The notes beneath the pieces are model-generated. The model saw only the letters and a list, made by a program, of their open reading frames with translations, did not search any database and had not been told where the DNA came from. Shown here one piece after another: positions 54,661 through 62,734 of a DNA stretch of 64,000 bases. The stretch spans positions 1,240,001 through 1,304,000 of the forward strand of contig CAWJCN010000001.1 in the NCBI GenBank assembly GCA_963841415.1, in the 5' to 3' direction. Position numbers and translations under genes: made by a program. This DNA comes from DASUAS01 sp963841415. Lineage in GTDB: Bacteria > Actinomycetota > Acidimicrobiia > IMCC26256 > DASPTH01. The stretch's first letter is position 1, and the number at the start of each line of letters is the position of its first letter.

Positions 54661-55510
54661 CGGCGGAGGCGCGGCCGCCGTCCCACCGCAGCTCGACTCC
54701 GGCCGGCGGTTCCACTTCACGGCGCACGTAGCCGAGGGCACCGGTGGGCAACTCGGCCGGCGCCACGCTGGTGAGCGCGCCCACGACCTTGCCGTCGACC
54801 ACGACCTCGGCGCCCACCGGCGGCCACCCGCCTTCGATCTGCGAGAACGTGCGCAGGAACCGGTTCACGTGGCCGCGGCTGTCGATGCGGCACACCAGTT
54901 CCTGGCCGATGAAGCAGCCCTTCGTGAACGAGACCGCATCCTGCTCGAGGAACGCCTCCTGCGGGATCGTCGAGTCGTCGAGATCGAACGGCTGCACGGC
55001 AATGCCCTGCTCGATGCGCCACGCATCGAACGCGAGGGGGTCGACGAGCGGAACCTGAAGTTGCAACAGCGCCGCACGCGGCCCCAGGAGATCGAAGCCC
55101 CACGTCGTGGGGATCCGGTGCACGCCGGGGGGCGAGGCGACGCCGTCGTCGTCACCGACACGCGACAGCATCCCGAGGTCTCCCGTGCGGTCGACGATGT
55201 CGGCCTGCACGCGGATGCGGAACCGCGTGAGCGACACCGCGAGCTGCTCGCCGAAGCCGGGCGCGCAGTCGAGCCAGGCCTCGTCGCCGCTCACCCGCAG
55301 CAGCCGGAACTCGACGTCGAGCTTGCCCTGGGGTGCGAGGAGCAGGCTGTGCACCGCGTCACCGTCGGCGAGCGGGTCGAGGTCGGCCGACACGAGCGCC
55401 TGGAGGAACGAGAAGGCGTCGGGACCGGTGACGGTGACGAACCCCCGGTCGGAGCGGTCGACCCACGCGCGTCTCTCGCGGAGCGCGGTGAGGTCGCCGG
55501 CGAGGCTCAC
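54653..55510 (-). CDS. ygfZ: Folate-binding YgfZ/GcvT-like protein
   Basis: YgfZ-type proteins bind tetrahydrofolate and help maintain iron-sulphur enzymes. The 285-residue product contains the signature KGCFIGQELVCR with the conserved Cys, plus GcvT-fold segments (VTVTGPDAFSFLQALVSADLDPLA and PTTWGFDLLGPRAALLQL). GTG 55510 overlaps the trpE stop (GTGA), so it is translated with trpE. A frame upstream to 55594 is shadow. Confidence 0.9.
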   Translation of the reverse strand: MSLAGDLTALRERRAWVDRSDRGFVTVTGPDAFSFLQALVSADLDPLADGDAVHSLLLAPQGKLDVEFRLLRVSGDEAWLDCAPGFGEQLAVSLTRFRIRVQADIVDRTGDLGMLSRVGDDDGVASPPGVHRIPTTWGFDLLGPRAALLQLQVPLVDPLAFDAWRIEQGIAVQPFDLDDSTIPQEAFLEQDAVSFTKGCFIGQELVCRIDSRGHVNRFLRTFSQIEGGWPPVGAEVVVDGKVVGALTSVAPAELPTGALGYVRREVEPPAGVELRWDGGRASAVI

Positions 55511-57045
55511 GATGCCGGTCCCGTGTCGCCGAGCGGTGCGAGCTGCCGCGCGGCCGCGGCCGCGGTGAGCAGTGCTCGCGCCTTGTTGTGGCACTCGAGG
55601 TCCTCGTCGGCCGGTATCGAGTCGGCCACGATGCCGGCGCCCGCCTGCACGCTGGCGTGGCCGTCGCGCCAGACCATGGTGCGGATGGCGATGGCGGTGT
55701 CGAGGTTGCCGGAGAAGTCCACGTAACCCACGACTCCGGCGTACGCGCCGCGCTTCGTCGGTTCGAGCGCGTCGATGATCTCCATCGCCCGCACCTTGGG
55801 CGCGCCGCTGACGGTGCCGGCGGGGAAGGTGGCCCGCAGCACGTCGACCGCGTTGGCGCCCTCGCGGAGCTCGCCGGCGACCTGGCTGGTCAGGTGCATC
55901 ACATGGGAGTAACGCTCCAGGACCATCAGCTCTTCCATGCGCTCGGTCCCGAAGGTGACGACACGGCCCACGTCGTTGCGGGCGAGGTCCACGAGCATCA
56001 CGTGCTCGGCCCGCTCCTTCGGGTGCTCGGACAGCTCGGCGGCCATGCGCCGGTCGTCGGCCTCGGTACGCCCGCGGCGTCGGGTACCGGCGATCGGTCG
56101 GCTGATCACCCGCCCGTCGAGCAGCTGCACCATCGGTTCGGGCGACGAGCCCACCAACGTCGCTTCCGAGTGGCGCACGTAGTACATGTACGGCGAGGGG
56201 TTGACCTGGCGCAGCACGCGGTAGACGTCGAACGGGTCGTGACGGCCGTCGAGGTCGAAGCGTTGCGCGATCACCACTTGGAAGATGTCGCCGGCGAGGA
56301 TGTGCTCACGCGCCGCTTCGACCGCGGTGTGGTACACGTCACCCGGCATCGTCGACGTGTAGGGCGGCAGCTCGGTGAGGTCACCCGCCGGCGGAGGTGA
56401 CGGCACATAGGGCAACGGCCGCGCCAGCTCGTCGACGCGCGCGTCGAGCCGCGCGCAGGCCGCGTCGTAGGCGTCGGACGCGGCGGCGTCGGTCGTGCCC
56501 GACTCGAGGAAGACGTTCTCGATCAGGTACAGCCGCTGGCGGAAGTGGTCGAACGCGGTGACATGACCGGTGACCGACATCACCGCGTCGGGCATTCCCG
56601 CCGTGTCAGGCGGCACGTCGGGCAGACGCTCGATCTCACGCACGACGTCGTATCCGAGGTAGCCGACGACGCCCCCGTGGAACGGGGGCAACTCGGCGAT
56701 CATCGGCGCGCGGTACGCGTGCAGCAGCGCCTCGAGCGCGGCGAGGATGCCGCGGTCGGTGGGGATCCCGCGAGGCGGTGTGCCCTCGATCTCCACCGAG
56801 AGACCGCGCGCCACCAGGGTCAGCGCGGGGTCGCGGCCGAGGAACGAGAACCGTCCCCACCGCTCGGCGTGCTCCACCGACTCGAGCAGGAACGCGGGCG
56901 GATCGTGTTCCCCCGCGCCCGCGAGCTTCACGAATGCCGAGACCGGCGTCTCGAGGTCGGCCAAGACCTCGCACCACACCGGCACCACCGTGTGCTCACA
57001 CGCCAGCGCGACGAACTCGTCGCGCGACAACCCCGCTGCGGGCAC
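55507..57045 (-). CDS. trpE: Anthranilate synthase component I
   Basis: TrpE makes anthranilate from chorismate. The 512-residue product has the Trp feedback site region near FVKLAGAGEHDPPAFLLESVEHAERWGRFSFLG and the chorismate-binding core SPSPYMYYVRHSEATLVGSSPE-like (NPSPYMYYVRHSEATLVGSS), RPIAGTRRRG, ELSEHPKERAEHVMLVDLARND and AGTVSGAPKVRAMEII. GTG 57045 lies 6 bases after the hisI stop, and the longer frame to 57258 overlaps hisI and is rejected. The amidotransferase subunit TrpG and TrpD are not in the window. No leader peptide or attenuator was seen. Confidence 0.96.
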   Translation of the reverse strand: MPAAGLSRDEFVALACEHTVVPVWCEVLADLETPVSAFVKLAGAGEHDPPAFLLESVEHAERWGRFSFLGRDPALTLVARGLSVEIEGTPPRGIPTDRGILAALEALLHAYRAPMIAELPPFHGGVVGYLGYDVVREIERLPDVPPDTAGMPDAVMSVTGHVTAFDHFRQRLYLIENVFLESGTTDAAASDAYDAACARLDARVDELARPLPYVPSPPPAGDLTELPPYTSTMPGDVYHTAVEAAREHILAGDIFQVVIAQRFDLDGRHDPFDVYRVLRQVNPSPYMYYVRHSEATLVGSSPEPMVQLLDGRVISRPIAGTRRRGRTEADDRRMAAELSEHPKERAEHVMLVDLARNDVGRVVTFGTERMEELMVLERYSHVMHLTSQVAGELREGANAVDVLRATFPAGTVSGAPKVRAMEIIDALEPTKRGAYAGVVGYVDFSGNLDTAIAIRTMVWRDGHASVQAGAGIVADSIPADEDLECHNKARALLTAAAAARQLAPLGDTGPAS

Positions 57046-57050
57046 GGGAT

Positions 57051-57458
57051 CTAAACGGGGCCGGGCGTCGCCCCGCCCCCGAAGGCGCGGAAGAAGCAGC
57101 TGTGCTCGCCGGTGTGGCAGGCACCCCGACCCTCCTGCTCCACGACGAAGAGCAACGCATCGACGTCGCAGTCGTAGAAGGCCTCGCGCACGTACTGCCG
57201 GTCCCCGGACGTCTCGCCCTTGCACCAGTACTCCTGGCGACTGCGGCTCCAGTACCACATGCGGCCGGTCTCGATCGTGCGTCGCAGCGCCGCCTCGTTC
57301 ATCCAGGCGAACATCAGCACCTCGCCGGTGCCCTGCTCCTGCACGATCGCGCCGACGAGGCCGTCGGCGTTGTAGCTGATCGAGGCCAACTCGGCCTCCG
57401 TCGCCGCGATCGGGGTGACCGGTCGCGTGGGCGCGGGCGTCTCGGTGGCGGGCTCCAT
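57051..57458 (-). CDS. hisI: Phosphoribosyl-AMP cyclohydrolase
   Basis: HisI opens the adenine ring of phosphoribosyl-AMP. The 135-residue protein has MFAWMNEAALRRTIETGRMWYWSRSRQEYWCKGETSG, with the metal-binding DCDVDALL and CHTGEHSCFFR. The first 20 residues are a Pro/Thr-rich tail. It is followed 5 bases on by trpE, an arrangement known from other actinobacteria. hisF, which usually precedes it, is absent here. Confidence 0.95.
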   Translation of the reverse strand: MEPATETPAPTRPVTPIAATEAELASISYNADGLVGAIVQEQGTGEVLMFAWMNEAALRRTIETGRMWYWSRSRQEYWCKGETSGDRQYVREAFYDCDVDALLFVVEQEGRGACHTGEHSCFFRAFGGGATPGPV

Positions 57459-57541
57459 CGGCGTTCGAGCGTACTCGGCGCCCCGCGCGTGTCCGGGCCG
57501 GATTCGTCGGCTCCGTCCAATTCTGCGCCAGAATCCCGGCC

Positions 57542-59674
57542 GTGCCCGAGCCGGTCCCTCCCGTCGCGCGCGCCCGGCCGACCCGGCTGGTGCACGAGGC
57601 GGACGCGCGCGTCGACCCGTGGTTCTGGTTGCGCGAGCGCGACGACCCCGAGGTCCTCGCCTACCTCGACGCCGAGAACGCCTACACGCGCGAGGCGCTC
57701 TCGCACCTGAGCGGGCTGCGCCGCGACCTCTACGACGAGATCGTCGGCCGCGTGCAGGAGTCCGACACGACGGCGCCGGTGCGGCGGCACGCGTACGAGT
57801 ACTTCACTCGCACGATCGAGGGTTCGCAGTACGGCGTCCACTGCCGCCGTTCCGCGGGAGCGCCAGAGCTCCCGGATCCGCTCGTTGCGCCCGGTGCGAC
57901 ACCGGGTGAGGTCGTGGTGCTCGACGAGAACGCGCTGGCCGCCGGCCACGACTACTTCGCGGTCGGCGATCTCGTGCTCGACCCCGAGCAGACGATCGCC
58001 GCGTACAGCGTCGACACGAGCGGCGGCGAGCGCTACGAGCTGCGCTTCCGGCAACTCCCGGACGGCACCGTCGACAGCGACCGCGTCGCGATCGACGACG
58101 TGGTCCCCGACGTGTACTACGGCGTGGCGTGGGCCAACGACGGCGCGACCGTCTTCTTCACCCGGCCCGACGACGCCATGCGCCCGTGGCAGGTGTGGCG
58201 CCACCAGCTCGGGACACCGGCGAGCGACGACGTCCTCGTGTTCCAGGAGGACGACGATCGCTTCTACGTGACCGTCGGCCGGACGCGCAGCGGTCGGTTC
58301 CTGGAGATCACGGCCGCGTCGAAGGTGACGAGTGAGGTGTGGCTCATCGACGCCGACGAGCCCGCGTCGCCGCCGGTCGTCGTCGAACCGCGCGCGCAGG
58401 GACACGAGTACCACGTCGAGCACCACGGCGGTCTTGGAGGCGATCGCCTCTTCGTGCTGACCAACGCCGACGGCGCGGAGAACTTCGCGCTCATGGTCAC
58501 GCCGGTCGCGACCCCCGGGCGCGCGTCGTGGTCAACGGTGCTCGCGGACCGCGACGACACCCGTCTCGACGACGTCGACGCCTTCGCCGGGTTCCTGGTG
58601 GTCTCGGAGCGCACCGATGCGCTCGAGCGGCTCCGCGTGCTCATGCTGGCCGACGACGGCGGCATCGACGACGACCACGTCCTGGCGATGCCCGAGCCCG
58701 TGTACTCGGCCTGGCTGGGCAGCAACCCCGACTACGACGCCACGACGCTGCGCTACCAGTACACGTCGCTCGTGTCGCCCGCGTCGGCGTACGACTACGA
58801 CCCGGCGGCTCGCACCGCGACGCTGGTCAAACGCCAACCGGTTCCGGGGTACGACCCGGACCAGTACGAGAGCCGTCGCGAATGGGCCGAGGCCCCCGAC
58901 GGCGCGCGGGTGCCGATCTCGATCGTCTACCGGAAGGACCGGCGCGGTGACGGGCCGCGCCCGCTGCTCCTGTACGGCTACGGCTCCTACGAGGTGTCGA
59001 TCGACCCCACGTTCTCGAGCGCGCGCGTCAGCCTCCTCGACCGCGGGATGGTGTTCGCCATCGCGCACGTGCGCGGCGGTGGTGAGCTCGGGCGGCACTG
59101 GTACGACGACGGGAAGATGCTGCACAAGCGCAACACCTTCACCGACTTCGTTGCGTGCGCGGAACACCTCGTGCGGGAAGGCTGGACGTCGCCCGACGGG
59201 CTCGCGGCGCGCGGCGGCAGCGCGGGGGGTCTCCTCATGGGCGCCGCCGCGAACCTGCGGCCCGACCTCTTCCGCGCCATCGTCGCCGAGGTGCCGTTCG
59301 TCGACTGCCTCACGACCATCCTCGACGAGACGCTCCCGCTCACCATCACCGAGTGGGAGGAGTGGGGCGACCCGGTGCACGACCCCGCGGTCTACGAGCT
59401 GATGAAGTCGTACTCGCCGTACGACAACGTCGAAGCCAAGGACTACCCCGCACTGCTCGTCACCGGCGGCCTCAACGATCCCCGGGTGCAGTACTGGGAG
59501 CCCGCCAAGTGGGTCGCCAAGTTGAGAGCAACCAAGACCGACGACCGGCTGCTCGTCTTGAAGATGGAGATGGGCGCGGGACACTCGGGTCCGTCGGGAA
59601 GATATGACGCCTGGCGCGACGAAGCCTTCGTCCTGGCGTTCCTGTTGGACCAGCTGGGCGTCGCGTTAGGTTGA
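57542..59674 (+). CDS. ptrB: Oligopeptidase B (prolyl oligopeptidase family S9A)
   Basis: The enzyme cleaves short peptides after basic residues. The 710-residue product has an N-terminal beta-propeller and a C-terminal hydrolase domain with the catalytic Ser in ARGGSAGGLLMGAAANL, Asp in VTGGLNDPRVQYWEPAKWV and His in GAGHSGPSGRYD. GTG 57542 gives VPEPVPPVARARPTRLVHEAD. It has no signal peptide and is probably cytoplasmic. It is divergent from hisI and stands alone. Confidence 0.93.
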   Translation: MPEPVPPVARARPTRLVHEADARVDPWFWLRERDDPEVLAYLDAENAYTREALSHLSGLRRDLYDEIVGRVQESDTTAPVRRHAYEYFTRTIEGSQYGVHCRRSAGAPELPDPLVAPGATPGEVVVLDENALAAGHDYFAVGDLVLDPEQTIAAYSVDTSGGERYELRFRQLPDGTVDSDRVAIDDVVPDVYYGVAWANDGATVFFTRPDDAMRPWQVWRHQLGTPASDDVLVFQEDDDRFYVTVGRTRSGRFLEITAASKVTSEVWLIDADEPASPPVVVEPRAQGHEYHVEHHGGLGGDRLFVLTNADGAENFALMVTPVATPGRASWSTVLADRDDTRLDDVDAFAGFLVVSERTDALERLRVLMLADDGGIDDDHVLAMPEPVYSAWLGSNPDYDATTLRYQYTSLVSPASAYDYDPAARTATLVKRQPVPGYDPDQYESRREWAEAPDGARVPISIVYRKDRRGDGPRPLLLYGYGSYEVSIDPTFSSARVSLLDRGMVFAIAHVRGGGELGRHWYDDGKMLHKRNTFTDFVACAEHLVREGWTSPDGLAARGGSAGGLLMGAAANLRPDLFRAIVAEVPFVDCLTTILDETLPLTITEWEEWGDPVHDPAVYELMKSYSPYDNVEAKDYPALLVTGGLNDPRVQYWEPAKWVAKLRATKTDDRLLVLKMEMGAGHSGPSGRYDAWRDEAFVLAFLLDQLGVALG

Positions 59675-59678
59675 CACC

Positions 59679-59694
59679 GGCCACCGGGGTGGCC
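59679..59694 (+). terminator. Hairpin after the oligopeptidase gene
   Basis: GGCCAC-CGGG-GTGGCC, beginning 5 bases after the stop codon, is a compact hairpin and likely terminator for this gene. Confidence 0.55.
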
Positions 59695-59799
59695 GTCCAT
59701 GCTCAAACAGTGCCTTCGGCAAACTGCGCGTGGACGACCACCCCGCTGTCCGGCTTCCGCGGGCGGCCGGCCCGGACGCGAAGGGCCCGGACGCGAAGC

Positions 59800-59823
59800 G
59801 GCCGGGCCCCTGGGGACCCGGCC
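59800..59823 (-). terminator. GC-rich hairpin downstream of the cold-shock gene
   Basis: GGCCGGG pairs with CCCGGCC around an inner CCCC-T-GGGG stem. It lies 23 bases after the stop of the minus-strand cold-shock gene. A direct repeat CCCGGACGCGAAG (59771-59783 and 59786-59798) follows it. Confidence 0.65.
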
Positions 59824-59846
59824 GGTTCGCAGTAGTGCTTGGTGTT

Positions 59847-60047
59847 TCAGATGGCGCGGACGTTCTGAGCCTCGTCGCCCTTGCGACCCGGCCCGATGTC
59901 GAACTCGACCCGCTGACCCTCTTCGAGGCTGCGGTAGCCCGTTCCCTGGATCGCGGAGAAGTGGACGAACACGTCGTCGCCACCCTCACGGGAGATGAAG
60001 CCGAAACCCTTTTCGGCGTTGAAGAACTTCACGGTGCCAGTAGCCAA
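59847..60047 (-). CDS. Cold-shock protein (CspA family)
   Basis: This is a 66-residue RNA chaperone with RNP1 KGFGFISRE and RNP2 VFVHFS. I start at TTG 60047, giving MATGTVKFFNAEKGFGF (the canonical N-terminus and length). GAAGGA stands about 7 bases before it, while the frame opened at 60089 would give a 14-residue extension. A GC-rich hairpin lies downstream. Cold-shock or general high-level expression is expected. Confidence 0.94.
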   Translation of the reverse strand: MATGTVKFFNAEKGFGFISREGGDDVFVHFSAIQGTGYRSLEEGQRVEFDIGPGRKGDEAQNVRAI

Positions 60048-60108
60048 CTTCTTATCCTTCACATGAACCGGGACGGGTCGGAGTGACACGACCTCGGGGC
60101 TCAGCAGG

Positions 60109-60324
60109 CTACTCGACCGGTAGCTGACCTTCGCGCTCGAAGTACTTGGCGAGGTAGTAGGGGTCGTTCGGGTCGAGGGTCTCCTGCTCGGCCGAGGCCC
60201 CCTCCTCCCCTTCTTCCCCCAGCTTGCGGGCCTCGCGACGGCGGCGCTTCTCGGCCGCTTTTTCCATCCGGGCGCGCTCGCGCTGCTGCTTGGCGAAGGT
60301 GGTGCGTTGCTTTTGCGGACTCAC
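60109..60324 (-). CDS. Small charged hypothetical protein
   Basis: The 71-residue product, MSPQKQRTTFAKQQRERARM followed by KAAEKRRRREARK, is very basic in the first half. The second half is acidic and ends DPNDPYYLAKYFEREGQLPVE. Small proteins of this shape may be common in actinobacteria beside cold-shock genes. No function is known to me. It lies 61 bases upstream of the cold-shock gene on the same strand and diverges from the hydrolase. Confidence 0.65.
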   Translation of the reverse strand: MSPQKQRTTFAKQQRERARMEKAAEKRRRREARKLGEEGEEGASAEQETLDPNDPYYLAKYFEREGQLPVE

Positions 60325-60364
60325 GGTTCCCCATTATGGTCGACGGCCCCCGCCAAGACGCATC

Positions 60365-61024
60365 ATGGCGCCCATGCCGTTGGAAACGTTGATCCTCCCG
60401 GCCCGCGACGGCGTGCAGCTCGAAGCCGAACGGGCGGTTCCGCCCGGGTCGTCCCGGGCCAGCGTCGTGTTGTGCCACCCCCACCCGCAGTACGGCGGCA
60501 CCATGCGCTCGATCGTGATCGGGGCGCTCTTCGACGCGCTGCCCGCCGCGGGCGTCACGTGCCTCCGGTTCAACTTCCGCGGAGTGGAGCGCAGCACCGG
60601 TCTCCACGACGAGGGGCGCGGCGAGCTCCTCGACGTGGCGGCGGCGATCGACCACGCCGCGAGCGTGCTCCCCGACGGCGAACCCCTGCTGCTCGTCGGA
60701 TGGTCGTTCGGCGCCGACCTGACGCTGGCCACTCACGACCCGCGTCTCGTCGGCTGGGTCGCGATCGCGCCGCCGCTGCGCTTCGCGGGCGACTTCTCGT
60801 CCGTCGCGCGCGACGCGCGCCCGAAGTTGCTCGTGCTCGGGCAACACGACGAGTTCCGCGACCCGGCGTCGGTCGTCGAGGCAACTGCCGCGTGGGACGC
60901 CACCGAGATCGACGTGATCGCAGGCGCGAGCCACTTCTTCGTGGGCCGCACCGACCGGGTGGTCGACGCGACCCGGGCGTTCGTGGACCGCGTGATCGAC
61001 GAGGAGAAAGAGAAGGAGAGCTAG
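60365..61024 (+). CDS. Alpha/beta hydrolase
   Basis: The 219-residue protein has the fold signature VVLCHPHPQYGGTMRS, nucleophile elbow LVGWSFGADLTLA (catalytic Ser), acid in LGQHDEFRDP and catalytic His in GASHFFVGRTDRV. The family includes small dienelactone- and acyl-type hydrolases; the substrate is unknown. ATG 60365 or 60374 is the start. Its stop overlaps the convergent small gene by 4 bases. Confidence 0.88.
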   Translation: MAPMPLETLILPARDGVQLEAERAVPPGSSRASVVLCHPHPQYGGTMRSIVIGALFDALPAAGVTCLRFNFRGVERSTGLHDEGRGELLDVAAAIDHAASVLPDGEPLLLVGWSFGADLTLATHDPRLVGWVAIAPPLRFAGDFSSVARDARPKLLVLGQHDEFRDPASVVEATAAWDATEIDVIAGASHFFVGRTDRVVDATRAFVDRVIDEEKEKES

Positions 61025-61236
61025 GCGGTACTCACGGCGACGAGACCCTCGCGCTCGAGGAACGAACACCGCTTCTCGACGATGCTGCGCCACGCGGCGA
61101 GGTCGGCGTCCCAGTGGGCGCGGTCGCCATCCTCGTAGGCGTGCTCGAGCTCGTCGAACGCCGCGTCCTCGGCGTCGAGCAACTCGCGGTACCGCCGAAA
61201 GAATCCTTCGTCGATCACGTCGCTCCCGTTCGCCAT
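61021..61236 (-). CDS. Small hypothetical protein
   Basis: The 71-residue acidic helical protein, MANGSDVIDEGFFRRYRELLDAEDAAFDEL, has an Asp/Glu/Ala-rich composition and one Cys (EKRCSFLE). CGGAG lies upstream of the ATG. There is no membrane segment and no recognised family. It sits between hisA and the hydrolase. Confidence 0.6.
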   Translation of the reverse strand: MANGSDVIDEGFFRRYRELLDAEDAAFDELEHAYEDGDRAHWDADLAAWRSIVEKRCSFLEREGLVAVSTA

Positions 61237-61324
61237 GCGCGCACTCCGTTCTGTGACAGTTCGGTGATGTCAGTGAGTGGGTCGATGGTGCTGCGTGTCA
61301 CCGCCGACCGTATCGCGCTCGACG

Positions 61325-62080
61325 TCAGTCGACCACGGCCTCGGCCAGCGACCTGAGTGCCTCCGCGACCCCGAAGCGGCCCTCGTAGATCGCGCGTCCG
61401 ACGATGACCCCAGCCAGGCCGCGGTCGCCCGACCGGAGCCGCGCCAGCGCGCGCAGGTCGTCGAGCGTGCCGACGCCCCCGCTGGCCACGAGGGGCACCT
61501 CGCTGTCGGCCAGGACCGCGGTGAGTTGTCCGAATGCGGGGCCTTCCAGCGTGCCGTCACGACCGATCTCGGTGACGATCAGGGCGGCGAGGCCGATGCC
61601 GTCGAAACGGCGGGCCAGCTCCACCAGATCGGCGCCGGAGCCCTCCACCCATCCCCGGATGGCGACCTCGTTCCCGCGGGCGTCGAGGCCGACGGCGATG
61701 CGGCCCGGGTACTCCAGACAGAGCTCCTCGACCAGGGCCGGGCGCTCGACCGCAGCGGTGCCGACGACCACCCGCTCGACACCGGCGTCCAGCAGCTCGA
61801 GGGCGGCCTCGGCGCTGCGCACCCCGCCACCCACCTCGACCTTGCAGGCGACGCTGCGCACGATGAGCCGGATCTGGTCGAGATGGGTGCGTTCGCCGGT
61901 TCGCGCCGCGTCGAGGTCGACCACGTGGATCCAGCGAGCGCCCGCGGCCTCGAACTCCCTCGCCACGCGCATCGGGTCGTCGTCGTAGACGGTCTCGGCC
62001 TCGAAGTCGCCCTGGTGCAGGCGCACGCAGTGGCCGTCCCGAAGATCGATGGCCGGCAGCAATTCGGGGACGACAGGCAC
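61325..62080 (-). CDS. hisA: Phosphoribosylformimino-5-aminoimidazole carboxamide ribotide isomerase
   Basis: HisA isomerises ProFAR in histidine synthesis. The 251-residue barrel starts at GTG 62080 (VPVVPELLPAIDLRDGHCVRL, catalytic Asp). It also has WIHVVDLDAARTGER, VEVGGGVRSAEAALELLDAGVERVVVGTAAVE and VTEIGRDGTLEGP with the second catalytic Asp. An extended frame to 62299 is shadow within hisB. A separate trpF exists, so the bifunctional PriA role is not required. hisB lies 12 bases upstream. hisH, expected between hisB and hisA, is missing. Confidence 0.95.
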   Translation of the reverse strand: MPVVPELLPAIDLRDGHCVRLHQGDFEAETVYDDDPMRVAREFEAAGARWIHVVDLDAARTGERTHLDQIRLIVRSVACKVEVGGGVRSAEAALELLDAGVERVVVGTAAVERPALVEELCLEYPGRIAVGLDARGNEVAIRGWVEGSGADLVELARRFDGIGLAALIVTEIGRDGTLEGPAFGQLTAVLADSEVPLVASGGVGTLDDLRALARLRSGDRGLAGVIVGRAIYEGRFGVAEALRSLAEAVVD

Positions 62081-62091
62081 GGCCGTGGCGC

Positions 62092-62676
62092 TCAGAGGGT
62101 GCCCTTGGTCGACGGCACGCTCATGCCCTCGACCTTCACCGCGTCGCGCAGCGACCGCGCGACGCCCTTGAACGAAGCCTCGATGACGTGATGGCCGTTG
62201 CGACCTGACAGCGAGCGGATGTGCAGCGTGATACCGGCGCCGAACGCGAACGCGCGCCAGAACTCCTCGGCCAGCTGCGGATCGAACGTGCCGATCCACT
62301 CCGCGACCGGATCCACCTCGTAGACGAGGAACGGCCGACCCGAGAGGTCGAGCGCGACCTGCACCAGCGCCTCGTCGAGCGGGACCAGCGCCGACGCGAA
62401 GCGCCGCACGCCGGCTTTGTCACCCAGCGCGTCCTTCAGCGCGGTGCCGAGCACGATCCCGACGTCTTCCACCGTGTGGTGCAGGTCGACGTCGAGGTCG
62501 CCCTTCGCCTCGATGCGCAGATCGAACCCCCCGTGCTTGCCGAGCTGTTCGAGCATGTGGTCGAAGAAGGGGATTCCGGTCGTCGCCGACGCGCTGCCCC
62601 CACCGTCGACGTCGAGCACGAGGTCGACAGTGGTCTCCTTCGTCGTGCGGTGCTGCTCGGACCTTCGGCTCGTCAT
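62092..62676 (-). CDS. hisB: Imidazoleglycerol-phosphate dehydratase
   Basis: HisB dehydrates imidazoleglycerol phosphate. The 194-residue protein has TTGIPFFDHMLEQLGKHGGFD, the metal motif DLHHTVEDVGIVLGTAL, DEALVQVALDLSGRPFLVYE and SGRNGHHVIEASFKGVARSLRDAV. ATG 62676 directly follows a family B element. It lies between hisC and hisA. It is a stand-alone dehydratase without the phosphatase domain of the enterobacterial HisB. Confidence 0.96.
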   Translation of the reverse strand: MTSRRSEQHRTTKETTVDLVLDVDGGGSASATTGIPFFDHMLEQLGKHGGFDLRIEAKGDLDVDLHHTVEDVGIVLGTALKDALGDKAGVRRFASALVPLDEALVQVALDLSGRPFLVYEVDPVAEWIGTFDPQLAEEFWRAFAFGAGITLHIRSLSGRNGHHVIEASFKGVARSLRDAVKVEGMSVPSTKGTL

Positions 62677-62680
62677 GTCG

Positions 62681-62732
62681 GGTCGATTCCACTCCGGCGT
62701 CCCGGCCTCCGGCCACGCCTCCGTTGCATCGT
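62681..62732 (-). repeat. Family B element between hisC and hisB
   Basis: On the coding strand it ends in GGAGTGGAATCGACC followed by CGAC and the hisB ATG. About 50 bases are near-identical to the element before polA (23229-23280). The hisC stop codon lies 3 bases from the other end, so the element fills the whole junction. Confidence 0.85.
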
Positions 62733-62734
62733 CT

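Noticed and set aside
55507..57050. trp attenuator or leader peptide before trpE
   Set aside because: trpE starts 6 bases after hisI, leaving no room for a leader, and no Trp-rich short frame or T-box was seen.
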